Assembly (NCBI GenBank): GCA_027946365.1
Contig: JAPEUQ010000013.1
Location: 682,001-746,000 of the forward strand
Reading direction: 5' to 3'
Source of the DNA: Kalmusia sp. IMI 367209
Taxonomy: Eukaryota > Ascomycota > Dothideomycetes > Pleosporales > Didymosphaeriaceae
Length of the DNA stretch: 64,000 nt
This document shows positions 22,975-34,708 of the stretch, in pieces (position 1 is the first letter of the stretch; each line of letters begins with the position of its first letter). The position numbers were made by a program, and so were the translations under genes. A model generated the notes under the pieces. It was not told the DNA's origin. It did no database searches and worked only from the letters and a program-made list of their open reading frames with translations.

Positions 22975-23846
22975 GCAGATGCATGATATCGCATCGAGAG
23001 AGATAATTGGGCCATGATTCGGTTTGATCTACGCTTCTCGACAATCGTTAGACCTTCACTGTATTTATATTAGCATATGCTCAATGGATTGTCATTTCGT
23101 GGGCAATTCGCTTTTTGCTGTATATAATGTAGAAGAAATGTTGGTCATTAACAATACCATGGCATCGAATTTTAGATGACTCAGGGTTATTTATGCATGC
23201 TCGACTCTGGTTCCCTTTTTCAGGCTTCTTTATTCCATTACGTGCAACAGAGAGAACGATCAGGTAGTTCTGAATGATCTTTGAGTCATCGTTTACTCTG
23301 TGTTTGTATGTTATTAGTGATTGTGCTTCAATTCGACGCATCGTTCTAGAAGAGAAAGTACAGCATTTGGTGGGTGTAGTACGAGTGATGGCGTGGAGGG
23401 CAAAATCACTAAGTTGAGAAATATCACCCCATTCTATTTGATATGGAAGATTGAGGGTGCTCTTGCGATCAAATATGATATGTTGCATTGATTGTTTAGC
23501 AGGAGTGTAAATGGTTGGCTGTTTCATGGATCTGCAATCTGAAAGCCGTCACATTGACAGCATGAAAGCCTTAAGTATTGCAAGATGAAAAACGATGGCC
23601 ATTGTCGCTGAGATAGAATATAAATGGTTCTTCTTGTGGTGAGAGAAGAGGAGTTGAACATATCGTGTTCGTCCTTGCAAGCCTACCGATGACTTGATAT
23701 AACCAATCAACGTCATCTGCGCACGTGCTACATCCCCGCGACGCGCTCTTGGAGAGCGGAGAAGGACGACGCGCCTACGCCACATCGTCTCTCCACCGCC
23801 TATTACGCACACAATGCCCGATAAATACAATCTTCGGTAGCTCGAA
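22975..23846. other. Intergenic, 0.9 kb
   Basis: Contains a 148-codon minus-strand frame at 23081-23527 starting with ATG. It has no recognisable domain, signal peptide or intron partner, so I do not call it a gene. The right end is the promoter of the RFTS-domain gene. Confidence 0.4.
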
Positions 23847-26011
23847 ATGTATATCCCTGAGCTGGAAGTCCTCAAACCCATCGACTCGTCCATCACACAT
23901 CCCGACGACTATGAAATCTTCGTGCTGAGCCAGGCTCAGGTCGTGTACGAAAGCAATGGCAAGCTCGCAAGCCTGCTCTCTGCCTATGCGGATACCCCGA
24001 TGCGTGTCGAGGGGCGCTTGGAGCCGCTCGATCGTAGCCAGAGTAAATGCTGTAAGTCTCCCAAAGCACCGCGATTCGCACGGAACCAGACACGCTCCCC
24101 CCGGTACACAGAAAGTTCGTCTTGCTGACTCTGGGACTGAACAGTGATCAAAAAGCCCTACAAGCCCGTCGACGTCGTAATTCGAAAAGTGACGCGCTTC
24201 TCATACGGACAGATGACCGATGGCGAATTGGTAATATGGGCCCTCGGCGAGGCTGGGTGGTTCGAAATCCGACCAGCTCGCCACTACAAGGACATATACG
24301 CCAGCATGGTGCAAGCGGTTGAACTGCTGTATTTCATGTCAGACATCTACAACGAGCCGCGCAAGCGGGGCGGCGGGCCAAGTGCGCAATTGGTGTTCCA
24401 GGAATACTGCGAGGACGAGCGATTCTCGTGCTCCGACCTGTCCATTGCAGAACAAATATTCCACAAGCACCACCGATTCTTGATTATGTGCTTTCTGAGC
24501 CGGGCGCAAGATATTAGGTGGAGCAACACGTCGATATACCAGCACTTTAAGAGACAATATCCGGTAAGTCTACAGAAAAAAGTATACTAGTCGATTTTCT
24601 AAACCACGGATAGAAGGTCTTTGAGGCTGCGAAAGCGAGGAAGGAAGGGCGTTACGACCCGACCCTGGAAGAAACACGAACCGTAAACACTGCGGCGGCA
24701 CCCGTAACCGCGAAACCGACGCAGCAAAGTCGCACTACTCGTACCAAGACACGCGAGCAGGTATTGTCGAGAGCACCAAAGAAGGATAACAACTGGTGGG
24801 AAGCTGGCGCCATATATGAGTTCATACAAAGTGCTGTCAATAAGCGCTTTCTGCGGCCCGGCCGGCATCATATCACGCTAGATCAAGTTGCAAAACTTAT
24901 GACCAAGCGGTATGAAATTGATGATGTAGAAATCGCGCGCCATGTACTGCTTGTGCACGCGCAGAATCTGCGGTACAAAATAGACCATCCACGGAGCAAG
25001 AGCGCAAGCTTCCTAGCAAATGAACCGATTTACGAGGAGCTCGAGGTAGAGCTTGATCTCCCAGCTGCAGATATAAGGAAAGCACAGGCTGTTGCGCTTC
25101 GACCACGGAGAGACTACGTAGCGCTAGAACGGGCTCAGTCGGAGGCTTCGGAACCAGAGTCTTCGGATGATGCGGTTGTGACGCCGCAGCGACGGCCTGA
25201 CAGAAGGAAGAAGAAGGGCAGACTTTCTGTCCTGCGACCTAAAAGCGGCAAATTCTCTGGCAAAGGCAAGAGTATCGAACGCGACAAGGACCATGCCAGT
25301 GCACCAGGCAGTGAAGAGAGCTCTAGGGAGGGCACGGATTCGAGCGCAGGGAACGACAGCGATAGTGTTATGGAGATTGACACACCAACACAAGCCCTCT
25401 CGCCTAGTCGTGAGAAGCGCAAATTAGTCGACCTTGGAGACCATGAGGAAGAGAAAGGAAGACGGAAACGCGCAGCTAGCGGGTCTGAGTCGCCAGATTC
25501 ACTACCTACTAGCGAAGACGACGAAGATACTGAGGAAATTGCCGAAGCGGACGCGGTACCCCTACCGTTACGGCATCGCGCGAACACCGCCTTAACAAAT
25601 GGTAAATTGTCTGACGCTCAATCAAAATCGGATCTTGTGGCACCATTAATATCTACGCCTCTACCTACCTACGAGGCGAACGGCCCCAGAGATTCGTGGA
25701 TTTGTACATTTGATGGATGCAAACAGAGGATATACGGCGCGTCCAAAGATGTCGGACGACAGCTCATTACTGAGCATCTAGAAGATCACGCAAAAGGGAG
25801 ACAGGACGTTGTGGGCATTGTGTGGAGAGAGAACCAGAAGCTAAGCCTGCCTGTCAAGTGAGTTTTTGTCTTCCAAGTCATGACGATGAAGCTAACATTG
25901 CGTAGCAACCTCCTCAAAAAGATCCGCGAACTGAATGAATCTGAAACGCCACTATTCCTTTCGCCATTGTCACCGGCTTTACAACCACAACCCATTCGAC
26001 GAATGCTGTAG
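23847..26011 (+). CDS. RFTS-domain and C2H2 zinc-finger protein, Raf2/DIM-7-like
   Basis: Probable nuclear chromatin protein of 657 aa. Exons 23847-24051, 24145-24563, 24614-25857 and 25906-26011, all with GTAAGT or GTGAGT donors and TAG/CAG acceptors. Residues about 50-140 match the replication-foci-targeting fold of DNMT1 (VIRKVTRFSYGQMTDGEL, IWALGEAGWFEI, YKDIYASM). A helical region with NNWWEAGAIYEFIQSAV comes next, then a long acidic/basic disordered stretch with Lys-rich signals (RRPDRRKKKGRL, EKRKLVDL) that could direct nuclear import. Near the C-terminus CTFDGC and HLEDH form a C2H2-like finger. RFTS plus zinc finger is the layout of fission-yeast Raf2 and Neurospora DIM-7, subunits that recruit the H3K9 methyltransferase complex. 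That orthology is inference; a different RFTS protein is possible. Confidence 0.75.
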
Positions 26012-26659
26012 CTTGCTTCACCTGCTTATTTGGTATTATTCCCTCTTCTCGCTATCTTTACCTAAATATCTTGCTTTCTTGATCTACTGCAAATACCCGT
26101 TCTATGGCTTCTGCCTTCTTTCTTGGGTCTATCTATTTGTCCCTGCTCCTTTGGGGTTAGCGGCGTAGAGAAGGTATTACTACGTTCTTTTAAAAGGCGC
26201 GAGGTGTACGAAAAGGGTTTCCGTAGGTAGACTACAGGCTGCGAGGTTGAGATGCTTAGCATCTATGTGTACATGAATGATGAAGGTTAGATACATTTGC
26301 TAAACACCCACTGAGGCGCGTCCGAAGCCCTAGATGATTGCGTGCGCTGTCCTCGCTTAGTCTTTCGAAGTAAATTCAATCTTGTCAGCTTCGGCTCCGG
26401 GTCACTCGCAATAGCAGCAGAACGTTACCTTTCATGCCGTATCTGCCGTTCCAGTCTCTAACCCGCCAAGTCTACTCCAGCTGATAGGTCAGGATGTCAC
26501 ACCTTCCTACAAATAAGCTCTGTGACTCAGAACAGCACAGTCTTCGGGGTTAAGATCGCACGCCATAGATGCATACATAGCGTTGGCCTATTCTCTTGGT
26601 CCTAGATCCTCACACAATTTCAAGCTCTAACCTTCAAAGAATTTTTGTTATTTATCCTT
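26012..26659. other. Intergenic, 0.65 kb
   Basis: 3' flank of the RFTS gene and promoter of the APH-like kinase gene. CT-rich patches near 26030-26110; nothing else recognised. Confidence 0.4.
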
Positions 26660-27924
26660 ATGGCTCCACCTTCAGACATAGAACGCGCCAAGCTCGCTGC
26701 CAAACTCAAAGAAACGCTCTCCTCGACCCCTTATGCGTGCTCATCTTTAGAGCAGACCAATGGTGGAACGACAAGTTTTGTGTTCAAGGGTGTCATAGAG
26801 AAACCTCTCATACTCAATGATAAAGATGACAGAAAGGAGGATTATGTTATAGTCAAACATGCTACGGGGTATGCATCTTGCAATCGCGACTTTCCCATCG
26901 ACGCTTCACGCTCGGTAAGCATACTATAGTTGTATCAGAATTAATTTTGCGGCATATTGCTAACGGAATACAGAGCTTCGAGGCCCATATGCTTTCTTTT
27001 TTGCAAGACTTCAGTACACCAGAAACTAAAGCTCCCTGGAACGTCAAGACGCCTAAAAGCTACCACTTCAATGCAAAGTCAAACCTTCAAGTGACTCAAT
27101 ATCTTGCTTCAACCCAGCCCCTGCATACCAGCCTTCCTTCCCTCGCACCCACAGACGCTTTCTCTATTGGTCTGGCCCTCGGCTCCTGGCTCCGTGCCTT
27201 TCATACCTACACCTCTTCACCCTCACAATTTCAGCTTCGCTCGAAGATCGCTGAGAACACCGCAGCCGAAGAGCTGAGGAACAGAATAACATGGCAGCGA
27301 GGCTCACACATCCTGAACAACACGCTCAAGCACGTGCTCAGCGACGAAGAGAGAAAGATCCTGGACACAGCTCATCACCTCGCAAAACAGCATCTCGGTC
27401 CATTCTCAGCCCCCGAGCCTACAAAGATCGTGCATGGTGATTTCTGGGCCGGGAAGTACGTTTCCACCCTTCTCTACGTCCCGTCTCCTACCAAACTAAC
27501 CTCTCAAACCAGTGTCCTCATCCCGGATCACACCTCTATGGTTCCTTGTTCCACCATCTACGTTATCGACTTTGAGTTCACACACCTGTCTTCTTACTCC
27601 ACTGACCTTGGCCAGTTTCTGGGCGACCTGCTCGAGCGCTTCTATCTTAATCCTTCTCTGCAGCCCACTATTTCTGAGTTGATTCGAGGCTTTACGACGG
27701 GGTACGGCCGTTTGGACGAAGCGTTAGCGTTTCGCACGGCAATCAATGCGGGCGTGCAGATGCTGAATTGGTGGGGAAGGGGGCCGAAGGATGGTCTGGA
27801 TGAAAGTGTGAGGAAGAGGGGAGTTGAACTGGTGAGAGAGGCGTTGCGGTGGGTGAAGGCGGGATGCGAGAGGGATAGGGCGATATTCTTGGAGAGTGAG
27901 TTGCGGTATTTGTTCGAATCATGA
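26660..27924 (+). CDS. Aminoglycoside-phosphotransferase/choline-kinase-fold protein
   Basis: Small-molecule kinase fold, 382 aa. Exons 26660-26914, 26974-27455 and 27513-27924. The second intron (57 nt) lies inside the catalytic loop: H-G-D-F-W-A-G plus N-V-L-I-P after splicing gives the APH loop H-x-D-x-x-x-x-N. The metal-binding Asp follows in YVIDFEF. The N-lobe nucleotide-binding part is present (GGTTSFVFKG, then YVIVKHATGY with the likely ATP-binding Lys). Length is normal. The substrate is unknown; fungal relatives are annotated only as APH-domain proteins. It converges on TUF1, whose stop lies 338 bp away on the other strand. Confidence 0.85.
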
Positions 27925-28262
27925 CAGACGGGACATATATTCTAATAGTCATTAAGTGCAAGACGCACAAGTTCACCGTGTAGTCATTAACTTTCTCTCG
28001 ATTCAGATATTCCTACCGCTCCTACGCATGCAAGACTGAACTCGACGCCAACCCATGATCTATTTTCCGTCCCAAAATTTCGCGTCAAATGTAAAGTTAC
28101 AGGTGGGAAAAGACACAGGGAGAAGAGGAGAGTAGGGGGTTGTACAATGAGACAAGACAAAAGCGCCGGAAAAAGTTGTACAAGAAGTGGTTTCCAAACA
28201 TCTTACAGCCGTTCGTCCTCCGTTTCCCCCTTTTACTCTTCCTTTGAATTCTTGGATTGCGT
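27925..28262. other. Convergent 3' flanks, 338 bp
   Basis: Shared terminator region of the APH-like gene and TUF1. No gene or clear polyadenylation signal was identified. Confidence 0.4.
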
Positions 28263-29679
28263 TTACTCCAAGATCCGGGTAACCAGACCAGTGGCGACCG
28301 TGCGTCCACCCTCACGCATGTTGAAACGCTGACCGGCTTCCATGACGTGCGGCTGGTGCAGCTCGCAGATCATCTCAACGTTGTCACCGGGCATGACCTG
28401 CTTGTCCTTCTCGATGCCCTCGGGCCAGCTGAGCGATGCGCTCTCGTCAGCTGTTCGGATGAACATCTGAGGCCTGTAGTTCTCGCCGAAACCAGTGTGA
28501 CGGCCACCCTCCTCCTTGGTCAACACGTACATGGAGACTAGGAACTTCTTGTGCGCCTTGACAGAGCCGGGGACGGCAACGACCATACCACGCTTGACAT
28601 CCTCACGCTTCACACCACGGAGTAGGAGACCGGAGTTATCACCGGCACGCGACTCGTCGCATGACTTCTTGAAGGTCTCGATGTCGGTGACCTTGGTCTT
28701 GATGGGCGCAACACCCTTGCCAACGAGCTCGACCTCGGAATCCTTCTTTAGAATACCACGCTCCACACGACCGGAGCAGACCGTTCCACGACCGGCAATG
28801 GAGAAGACATCCTCAACGGCCATGAGGAAGGGCTTATCAGTCTCGCGCTTAGGGGTGGGAATCCACGAGTCGACATGCTCAAGGAGTTCGTCAATCTTCT
28901 TCTCGCCGATCTCAGGTTCGCGACCTTCCAGGGCACAAAGGGCAGAGCCCATGACGATGGGGGTCTCATCGCCCTCGAAGCCGTACGAGGAAAGGAGCTC
29001 GCGCATCTCCATCTCGACGAGCTCCAACATTTCCTTGTCTTCGATAGCGTCGACCTTGTTGACAAAGACGACAATCTTCTGGACACCGACCTGACGAGCG
29101 AGCAGCAAGTGCTCACGGGTTTGGGGCATCTGACCATCCGAAGCAGCCACGACGATGATGGCGCCGTCCATGTTCGCCGCACCCGTGATCATGTTCTTGA
29201 TGTAATCGGCGTGACCTGGGCAGTCGACGTGGGCATAATGCCTGTTATCGGTCGAGTACTCGATGTGTGCCGTGGCAATGGTGATACCACGCTTCCGCTC
29301 TTCAGGGGCCTTGTCAATGGAGCCGTACTCGAGGAACTTTGCGTATCCCTTCTCGGCTTGACGCTTTGTGATGGCAGCTGTGAGAGTAGTCTATGGGTTG
29401 TTAGTACGGAGAAGAGGAAGAGTCGACCGAGGGCAGCATGCCTTTCCATGATCGACGTGACCAATGGTACCTATTGCAATTAGCACAAAGCTTGAACAAC
29501 TTTAGCAAGCTGCCGATGGAAGACTTACCAATGTTGACGTGAGGCTTGTCACGCGTGAAGGCAGCAGCGTAGTTCCTCACTTGGTTGCCGCTCCACGCCT
29601 GCTGCACTGGGTTGACACCCCTCTGGTACTTGAGCGCACACCGCGAGGTGCGCAAGAAGGCGCGCGAGAAGGACGACAT
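28263..29679 (-). CDS. TUF1: Mitochondrial elongation factor Tu
   Basis: GTPase that carries aminoacyl-tRNA to the mitochondrial ribosome; 435 aa. Exons 29679-29529, 29470-29442 and 29390-28263. The N-terminus is an Arg/Ser/Ala-rich targeting peptide ending before [15 protein letters not shown]. The GTP-binding motifs are all present: P-loop [16 protein letters not shown], and NKVDAIEDK (NKxD); domains 2 and 3 end in [12 protein letters not shown]. The 29-nt middle exon encodes only TIGHVDHGK. The second intron (29441-29391) starts GC rather than GT, with a textbook TACTAAC branch site before CCATAG. It shares a 426-bp divergent promoter with the mitochondrial hydrolase gene, which fits co-expression of mitochondrial proteins. 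Confidence 0.96.
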
Positions 29680-30105
29680 ATCTGCAGCTGTACTCCAATT
29701 AAAAGAAGGCGTATCCGTATAAAGACAAGGAAAATGAAGGAAGGCGCAATTGGGATGGAAGGTCGGAAGTGTGGTATGCTCCTGGCCGCGGCGAATTGAT
29801 GGTCAGGTAATTTGTTAGCGTCCAAGATTTTGTCTTACGCTGTCACGTGCTATGGCGGTCGCCCGAGCTCCACAGCTTCTGCGGCAGCGTGCAGAGCTTC
29901 TGGAAAATCGTTGGAAGCGGGAAAGCTTTCCCGTGTTGCTTAAGTCTATCTAGCCGATCTTCGATTGTACTCCTTCGGCGTCAGTCTCATCCTGAAAGTT
30001 TCAATTGAGCATTGCAGCATTGGAAGTCGCATTTGATTGCGGACACCCGAGGTCTGTCGGCAGCCTCTGAAAGTTACCTCACAGCGCATATCCGCAACGC
30101 TCTCC
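29680..30105. promoter_or_regulatory. Divergent promoter, TUF1 and hydrolase
   Basis: 426-bp region between two divergently transcribed genes, both for proteins predicted to be mitochondrial. No certain TATA box was found on either strand. Individual factor sites were not identified. Confidence 0.45.
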
Positions 30106-31646
30106 ATGTCGCTCCGCACATCGATCAGACGGACAGCCGCGCCGCTGAGCTGGGCCTCGCGGACGAATACCTGCACCATGCCTCTGCGCGCAAAGATCAC
30201 AAATCCCGCTATGATGAGCGCAAACCGGCCGGTACAACTCCCCGCAGCTTCCACCGTTTGGCTGCCTTGCAGACCGACCAACTGACAGCAATGCAGTACT
30301 CATCACCCGCAGAAGACCCTGCCCTCCGACCGCAACCAAACGACGACCCTGACGATGTTACCTTTACCAACAACTACGGCGTACGCTCTATCGAGCTGAA
30401 CCGACCAAAGAAGCTCAACTCCCTTGACGGATCCATGGCGCGCAAGATCATTCCCCGGTTACAAGAATGGGCAAAGTCAGAATTGGCCGGCGTCGTAGTG
30501 ATAAAAGGATCAGGACGCGCCTTCTGCGCAGGAGGAGATGTCGCAGCACTCGCCAAGTGGAATCAGGACGGCCCTGAAGGCCAGCAAAAAAGCAAGGACT
30601 ACTTCGCCCTAGAATACAAGCTGGACCACCTCATCGCAACCTACACGAAGCCATACGTAGCCTTAATGGACGGCATAACAATGGGCGGCGGTGTTGGTCT
30701 CTCCATCCACGCCCCCTTCCGAATCGCAACGGAGAACACACTCTTCGCCATGCCCGAAACAACGATTGGCTTCTTCCCCGACGTCGGCGCATCTTTCTTC
30801 TTGCCACGCATGGAGGGCGCCTTGGGTACCTATCTCGCGCTCACGAGCGAACAGCTCAAGGGTGTGGACGCTTTCTACCACGGAGTCGCAACGCACTACA
30901 TCCACAGCTCCACCCTACAGCAGCTCGAATCCCGTCTCGCAGAGCTCCAGTTCCCAGACTACATGCCCCTGCAACAACGCTTCAAGATTGTCAACGCGAC
31001 CATCGAAGAATACGCCACGGGTCTGCCCTCCGACCGCCCACAGATCTCGGGAGAGCTCCGCCAGACCATCGACAAGGTGTTCCACGAAGACCAGCCTGGC
31101 ATCCAAGCCATCCTCGATTCACTCGCCGGAGTCCGCGATAGCAAACAAAGCTCTGAAGCTCTAAAGACGTGGGCGACTAAGACCCTGGAGACGCTGCAAA
31201 CTCGCTCCCCCATCGCCGTCGCCGTCGCCCTCCAGCAAATGCGCGTCGGCCGCCGCTGGACCATCGCTGAGACCTTCCAGAAGGAACACGATATCGCCTC
31301 GCACTTCATGGCGCACCCAGACTTCGTTGAGGGTGTCACCGCACGGCTCATCCAGCGCAAGAAGGAGCGTCCGAACTGGAAACCGAACACGCTTGCTGAG
31401 GTTAAGAATGCGGAGGTCCAGTCGTTCTTTGTTAGAGATGAAGGCAAGCCTGGACTGAGCTTGCTGAGCTCTACAAACTATGATGAATACCCGCATGCGT
31501 GGATCGGGTTGCCAAGGGAGGAGGAGATCTGGAGAGAGGCGAGCGGGAAGGCGGCGGATGAGGTTGTCGCGACGTTGTTGGAGAAGTATGAGGGGAAGCA
31601 AGGTGTGCGGGAGAAGGTGAAGGAGGTGTTGGAGAGGATGCGTTAA
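30106..31646 (+). CDS. EHD3: 3-Hydroxyisobutyryl-CoA hydrolase, mitochondrial
   Basis: Crotonase-family hydrolase of valine breakdown (3-hydroxyisobutyryl-CoA to 3-hydroxyisobutyrate). Motifs: IELNRPKKLNSL, oxyanion region GRAFCAGGDV, GITMGGGVGLSIHAPF, and the catalytic MPETTIGFFPDVGASFFL. The N-terminus is the uncertain part. Starting at the ATG at 30106 gives a basic targeting peptide (MSLRTSIRRTAAPLSWASR), which needs a 41-nt intron at 30256-30296 (GTTTGG...ATGCAG, with CCAACTGAC as branch) to reach YSSPAEDP; this gives 499 aa. Otherwise translation begins at the ATG at 30291 without a leader. A 544-codon open frame from 30012 runs through the same 5' region in another frame and is probably spurious. 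The core enzyme call is secure. Confidence 0.92.
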
Positions 31647-31746
31647 TCACCACAACTTCGCGTCTAGACTTTGTACCAACAACAAGACATTATTCACCCA
31701 TGTTAATTCCGTGTATAATTACATACCTCCCCATCTACAAATCGTC

Positions 31747-34401
31747 TCACTTCTTCCCTAACATACCTAGCATCCTCTCAATCTCCACCGCCGCGCTCCC
31801 ACTTGCTTTCCCCCTGATCTCCTCCAACAGACCCCTATCCTTCGCCTTCACCGCCTCCTCCCCCGCCCGAACTACCAACCCACACTTCATCCACATCTCC
31901 ACCCTCTCAGCTGCGCTCAAGCCCGTGCACTTCGGAATAAACACACTCGCCACCCTCGTATTCCCCGCTGCCAAAATCTCGTTGAAGTACGGCTCCCAAC
32001 CTATCGGACTCTTCTTCGCCTTACTCAGCTCTTCCAACTCAGTCCAATGTCGCGCGTTGACGAGCGCGCGCAGACGCAGCCACGCGTACGCCTTGTCGGG
32101 GATCTTGAATTCGGACTGGACTTTTTGGGCACGCTTGTTGTGCCCGAGGCGGAGGAGAGAGGAGATGGTCTGGTGCGCGCTAAGGCCGACAAAGCTACTT
32201 GCAGCACCGCCGACCGGCGAGGCATCGCGTGGTCCGAGATCTTTCTCGAACTGCTCTTGCAATCGTAGCAGTTTCTGCGCGTCGTCGAGCGCTTGCCGCT
32301 GGAATGTCGCGGACGAGTCGCGCGAGTCGGACAGGTACTTTGAAGCGAGTTTTAGTTTGTCTAGGGATGCGGAGAGTGAGCTTTGTGCGAGGGCTTCAGC
32401 CATGAGCAGATTTGAGCCGTCGAGTCGGCGGTCGTCCTGGTAATAGAGGTCCTTGAGGAGTTCAAGATTTTGGTCACGGGCGGAAGACTCTACGAGGGCG
32501 CTTGCGAGCGGGCGGCTGTTGATTACACGGAAGAAGCTGGCGAGAGGGAGGTTTTTACGGAGATGGAGGAGGACGTGGAATACGAGGTCGGTATCTCCGG
32601 ACTCGATAGCTTTGTCAAGCGCAATGTTGTCCTCCTTCATGTTCAGTAGTAGCGGGACCTGTTTCCCAGGTCTTGGCTCGTAGTTTAGAAGCTCAGTGGC
32701 TAAACGGACACGGCCTTCGTCGTAAGCTGCCTGAGCGATCTCTTCGAAGGATATGCCAGGCTTGCCATGTAATTTCTTGACGATGAGAGCGCATATTTGC
32801 TCTTCGGTATCATTCGAAACGCGGACTTTTTGTTGTGCCCAGTGGCCGTGAATATGTGAGGTTGGGAGGTGAAGATATGATGCTACACGAAGGGCAAGCA
32901 AGTATTCGTTACGGTTTGTGAGACGCTCTACGAGCTTCTCAGGGGTGAGCCGGCGGTACTGCTCATAGCTTATCGGTAAGCCGATTTCGTAGAAGCGAAC
33001 TGCGTTGAGAACGCGTAGAGTATCGCAAGTGTCAACAAAGTCGTCGCTGGAGTATAGGTCTAGTACTGATTTTCCAAAAGAGGCAGCGCGCAGAAGCATC
33101 TTCTGCCAATGAATATTGTACTCGTGAGCCGCGGCTTTGATGCATGTATCCACCGCTTCAGCGAGCGAAGGTCGAATTAGCTGGATTAGGTCGTCTGCTT
33201 TCGGCGATTTTTGATCAAGAAGTGATGAGGCTTCCAAAAGGTTCGCAGCAGGAGAATCGGATCCTATTCGGAAGACGTCGACCGAAGCGTCCGGTACTTT
33301 TTGTAAGTATTCGCAGACATCGTTCGTCAAAAGACGAAGACCGTCCACGTCCGGTAACAGATGTATCCAAGCGTCATAGTAGAATTTTGTGACCGCAGCA
33401 TTAGGTCCTATGAGATGGACTTCGTCTTCCCAAGCCAGAGCAACAGCATTGCTCCCACACCACTCCATATCCTTCGGCACTGTCTTGACCTTACTATCGT
33501 ACTCACTCAGCTTATCGCTCCAGTCCCCACTGACCACCCAAACTTTTCCGTCATCCGTGTAAAAAGCAAGAAATTCGCCTCTCGGACTGACACTTATATG
33601 TCTGAATGGCCCGGCGTCGAAGTTACGGTTCTCCGCTTCTGTCGCGTCCACCACGTATAGAGTCTCACCGATCGCAAGTATGACTTCAACGGAACGCGAC
33701 AAGGAATAGGCCGGAGGTATTATGCCCCAAGATATGACGGGTTCAGTGGGTGGTATCGCGAGTAGTTTTGGACGTGGTTCGATATACGAGGATACGGATA
33801 TAAGGTTATTATTTCCTAATAGTGCGACGAAGCCGGAGCTGTAGAATTTGCAGGATTTTACGCCATGCTCGTCTGCGCCCTATGTGATTGTAAGCATAGA
33901 TAAGCTCTTCATGGATGCGCAAAACGTACGTGACCAAGGGTAAACGGTATAAAGTCCCCTTGGGAGGTCGTAGTAGCATCGCACGGTGCCGTCCTCTGTG
34001 ACCACAAGCAGCTTCTCGTCTTCCGACCAGCCTAGTCCCTTTATCGTGCCTTTATCCCACTGTCCATGTCAGCATCCCGCCCCCCAAAGCTATCCTCGTT
34101 CGCGTACGTTGATGCGCCGTATAAGCTTCCCCGCGCAACTGTAGATGTCAATGCTCGACTTTGCCGCCTGTGCACCCCGGTACGCAATTATTTTGTTCTC
34201 ATCGCGATATATGGCTGCGGAGGTCAGTATATGCGCTCTTAGAAGGGTCACCAGAGCCGTACCTACAGCGCCGCTGTACGGAGCCCCCACCACATTATAG
34301 TTCTCTAATTCGAGATCCTGGTCGAATACAGCGGTGTAGAGCTGGATCTTGCGATAGAACTTGTCGCCCAGCTTCTCCCAGTTCGCCGTAGGCTTCGACA
34401 T
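31747..34401 (-). CDS. VPS16: VPS16, core subunit of HOPS and CORVET
   Basis: Vacuolar/endosomal tethering subunit, 833 aa. Exons 34401-34263, 34214-34108, 34059-33930 and 33872-31747; introns of 48, 48 and 57 nt. Starts with the strongly conserved ANWEKLGDKFYRKIQLYTAV, followed by a beta-propeller (YRDENKIIAYRG, WSEDEKLLVVTEDGTVRCYY) and a long alpha-solenoid with LPISYEQYRRLTPEKLVERL, ending in the C-terminal Vps16 region (AYAWLRLRALVNARHWTELEEL). The third intron has two usable acceptors (CATAG and GCGCAG); only GCGCAG keeps frame. The first intron has no stop and is a multiple of three. It converges on the hydrolase with only 100 bp between the stops, and lies tandem behind the kinesin gene. 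Confidence 0.95.
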
Positions 34402-34708
34402 CTCACGCGCAGATTATGGGGGGTATCATTGGGAGTGAAGTTGCGCATAGCGGAGGAGCTGCGGCCTGGTCGAAGACGTGGAGGGTCTGTGCGCAAGCTC
34501 ATATGCAGGCCCAGACCGAGGAACTGGAGGAACTGTAACTTTCTACAAATGGATATCGGGGATTATGAAAAATCGCTATATACCGGTCAAACAACAAAAG
34601 GTGCTGAACAAAACGCCATCGCTCAATGCTATCGTAATCGTACCCTTTCAACCTCGCCCAGGAGTCAATTTCTCAATCCAAGCTCACCCGCCATATTGGG
34701 CTTTCATT
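34402..34708. other. Spacer between kinesin stop and VPS16 start, 307 bp
   Basis: Contains the VPS16 promoter and kinesin 3' flank, both on the minus strand. Nothing else recognised. Confidence 0.4.

Noticed and set aside
23081..23527. 148-codon minus-strand frame
   Set aside because: ATG start but no domain, signal peptide or splice partner, and biased composition; kept as intergenic.
24241..24290. B-box-like GGTTCGAAATCC string suggesting a tRNA gene
   Set aside because: It sits inside the RFTS coding exon, has no A box at the right distance and cannot form a cloverleaf.
25124..25587. 150-codon minus-strand frame with repeated Ser (SSVSSSSSLVG)
   Set aside because: It is the complement of the acidic and Lys-rich disordered part of the RFTS protein.
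28516..29483. Long plus-strand open frames opposite TUF1 (192 and 202 codons)
   Set aside because: Shadow frames caused by codon bias of the strongly conserved EF-Tu gene on the other strand.
30012..30290. N-terminal extension of the hydrolase frame (MQHWKSHLIADTRG...)
   Set aside because: It is polar, unlike a targeting peptide, while a different frame of the same DNA encodes a good mitochondrial leader that can be spliced in.
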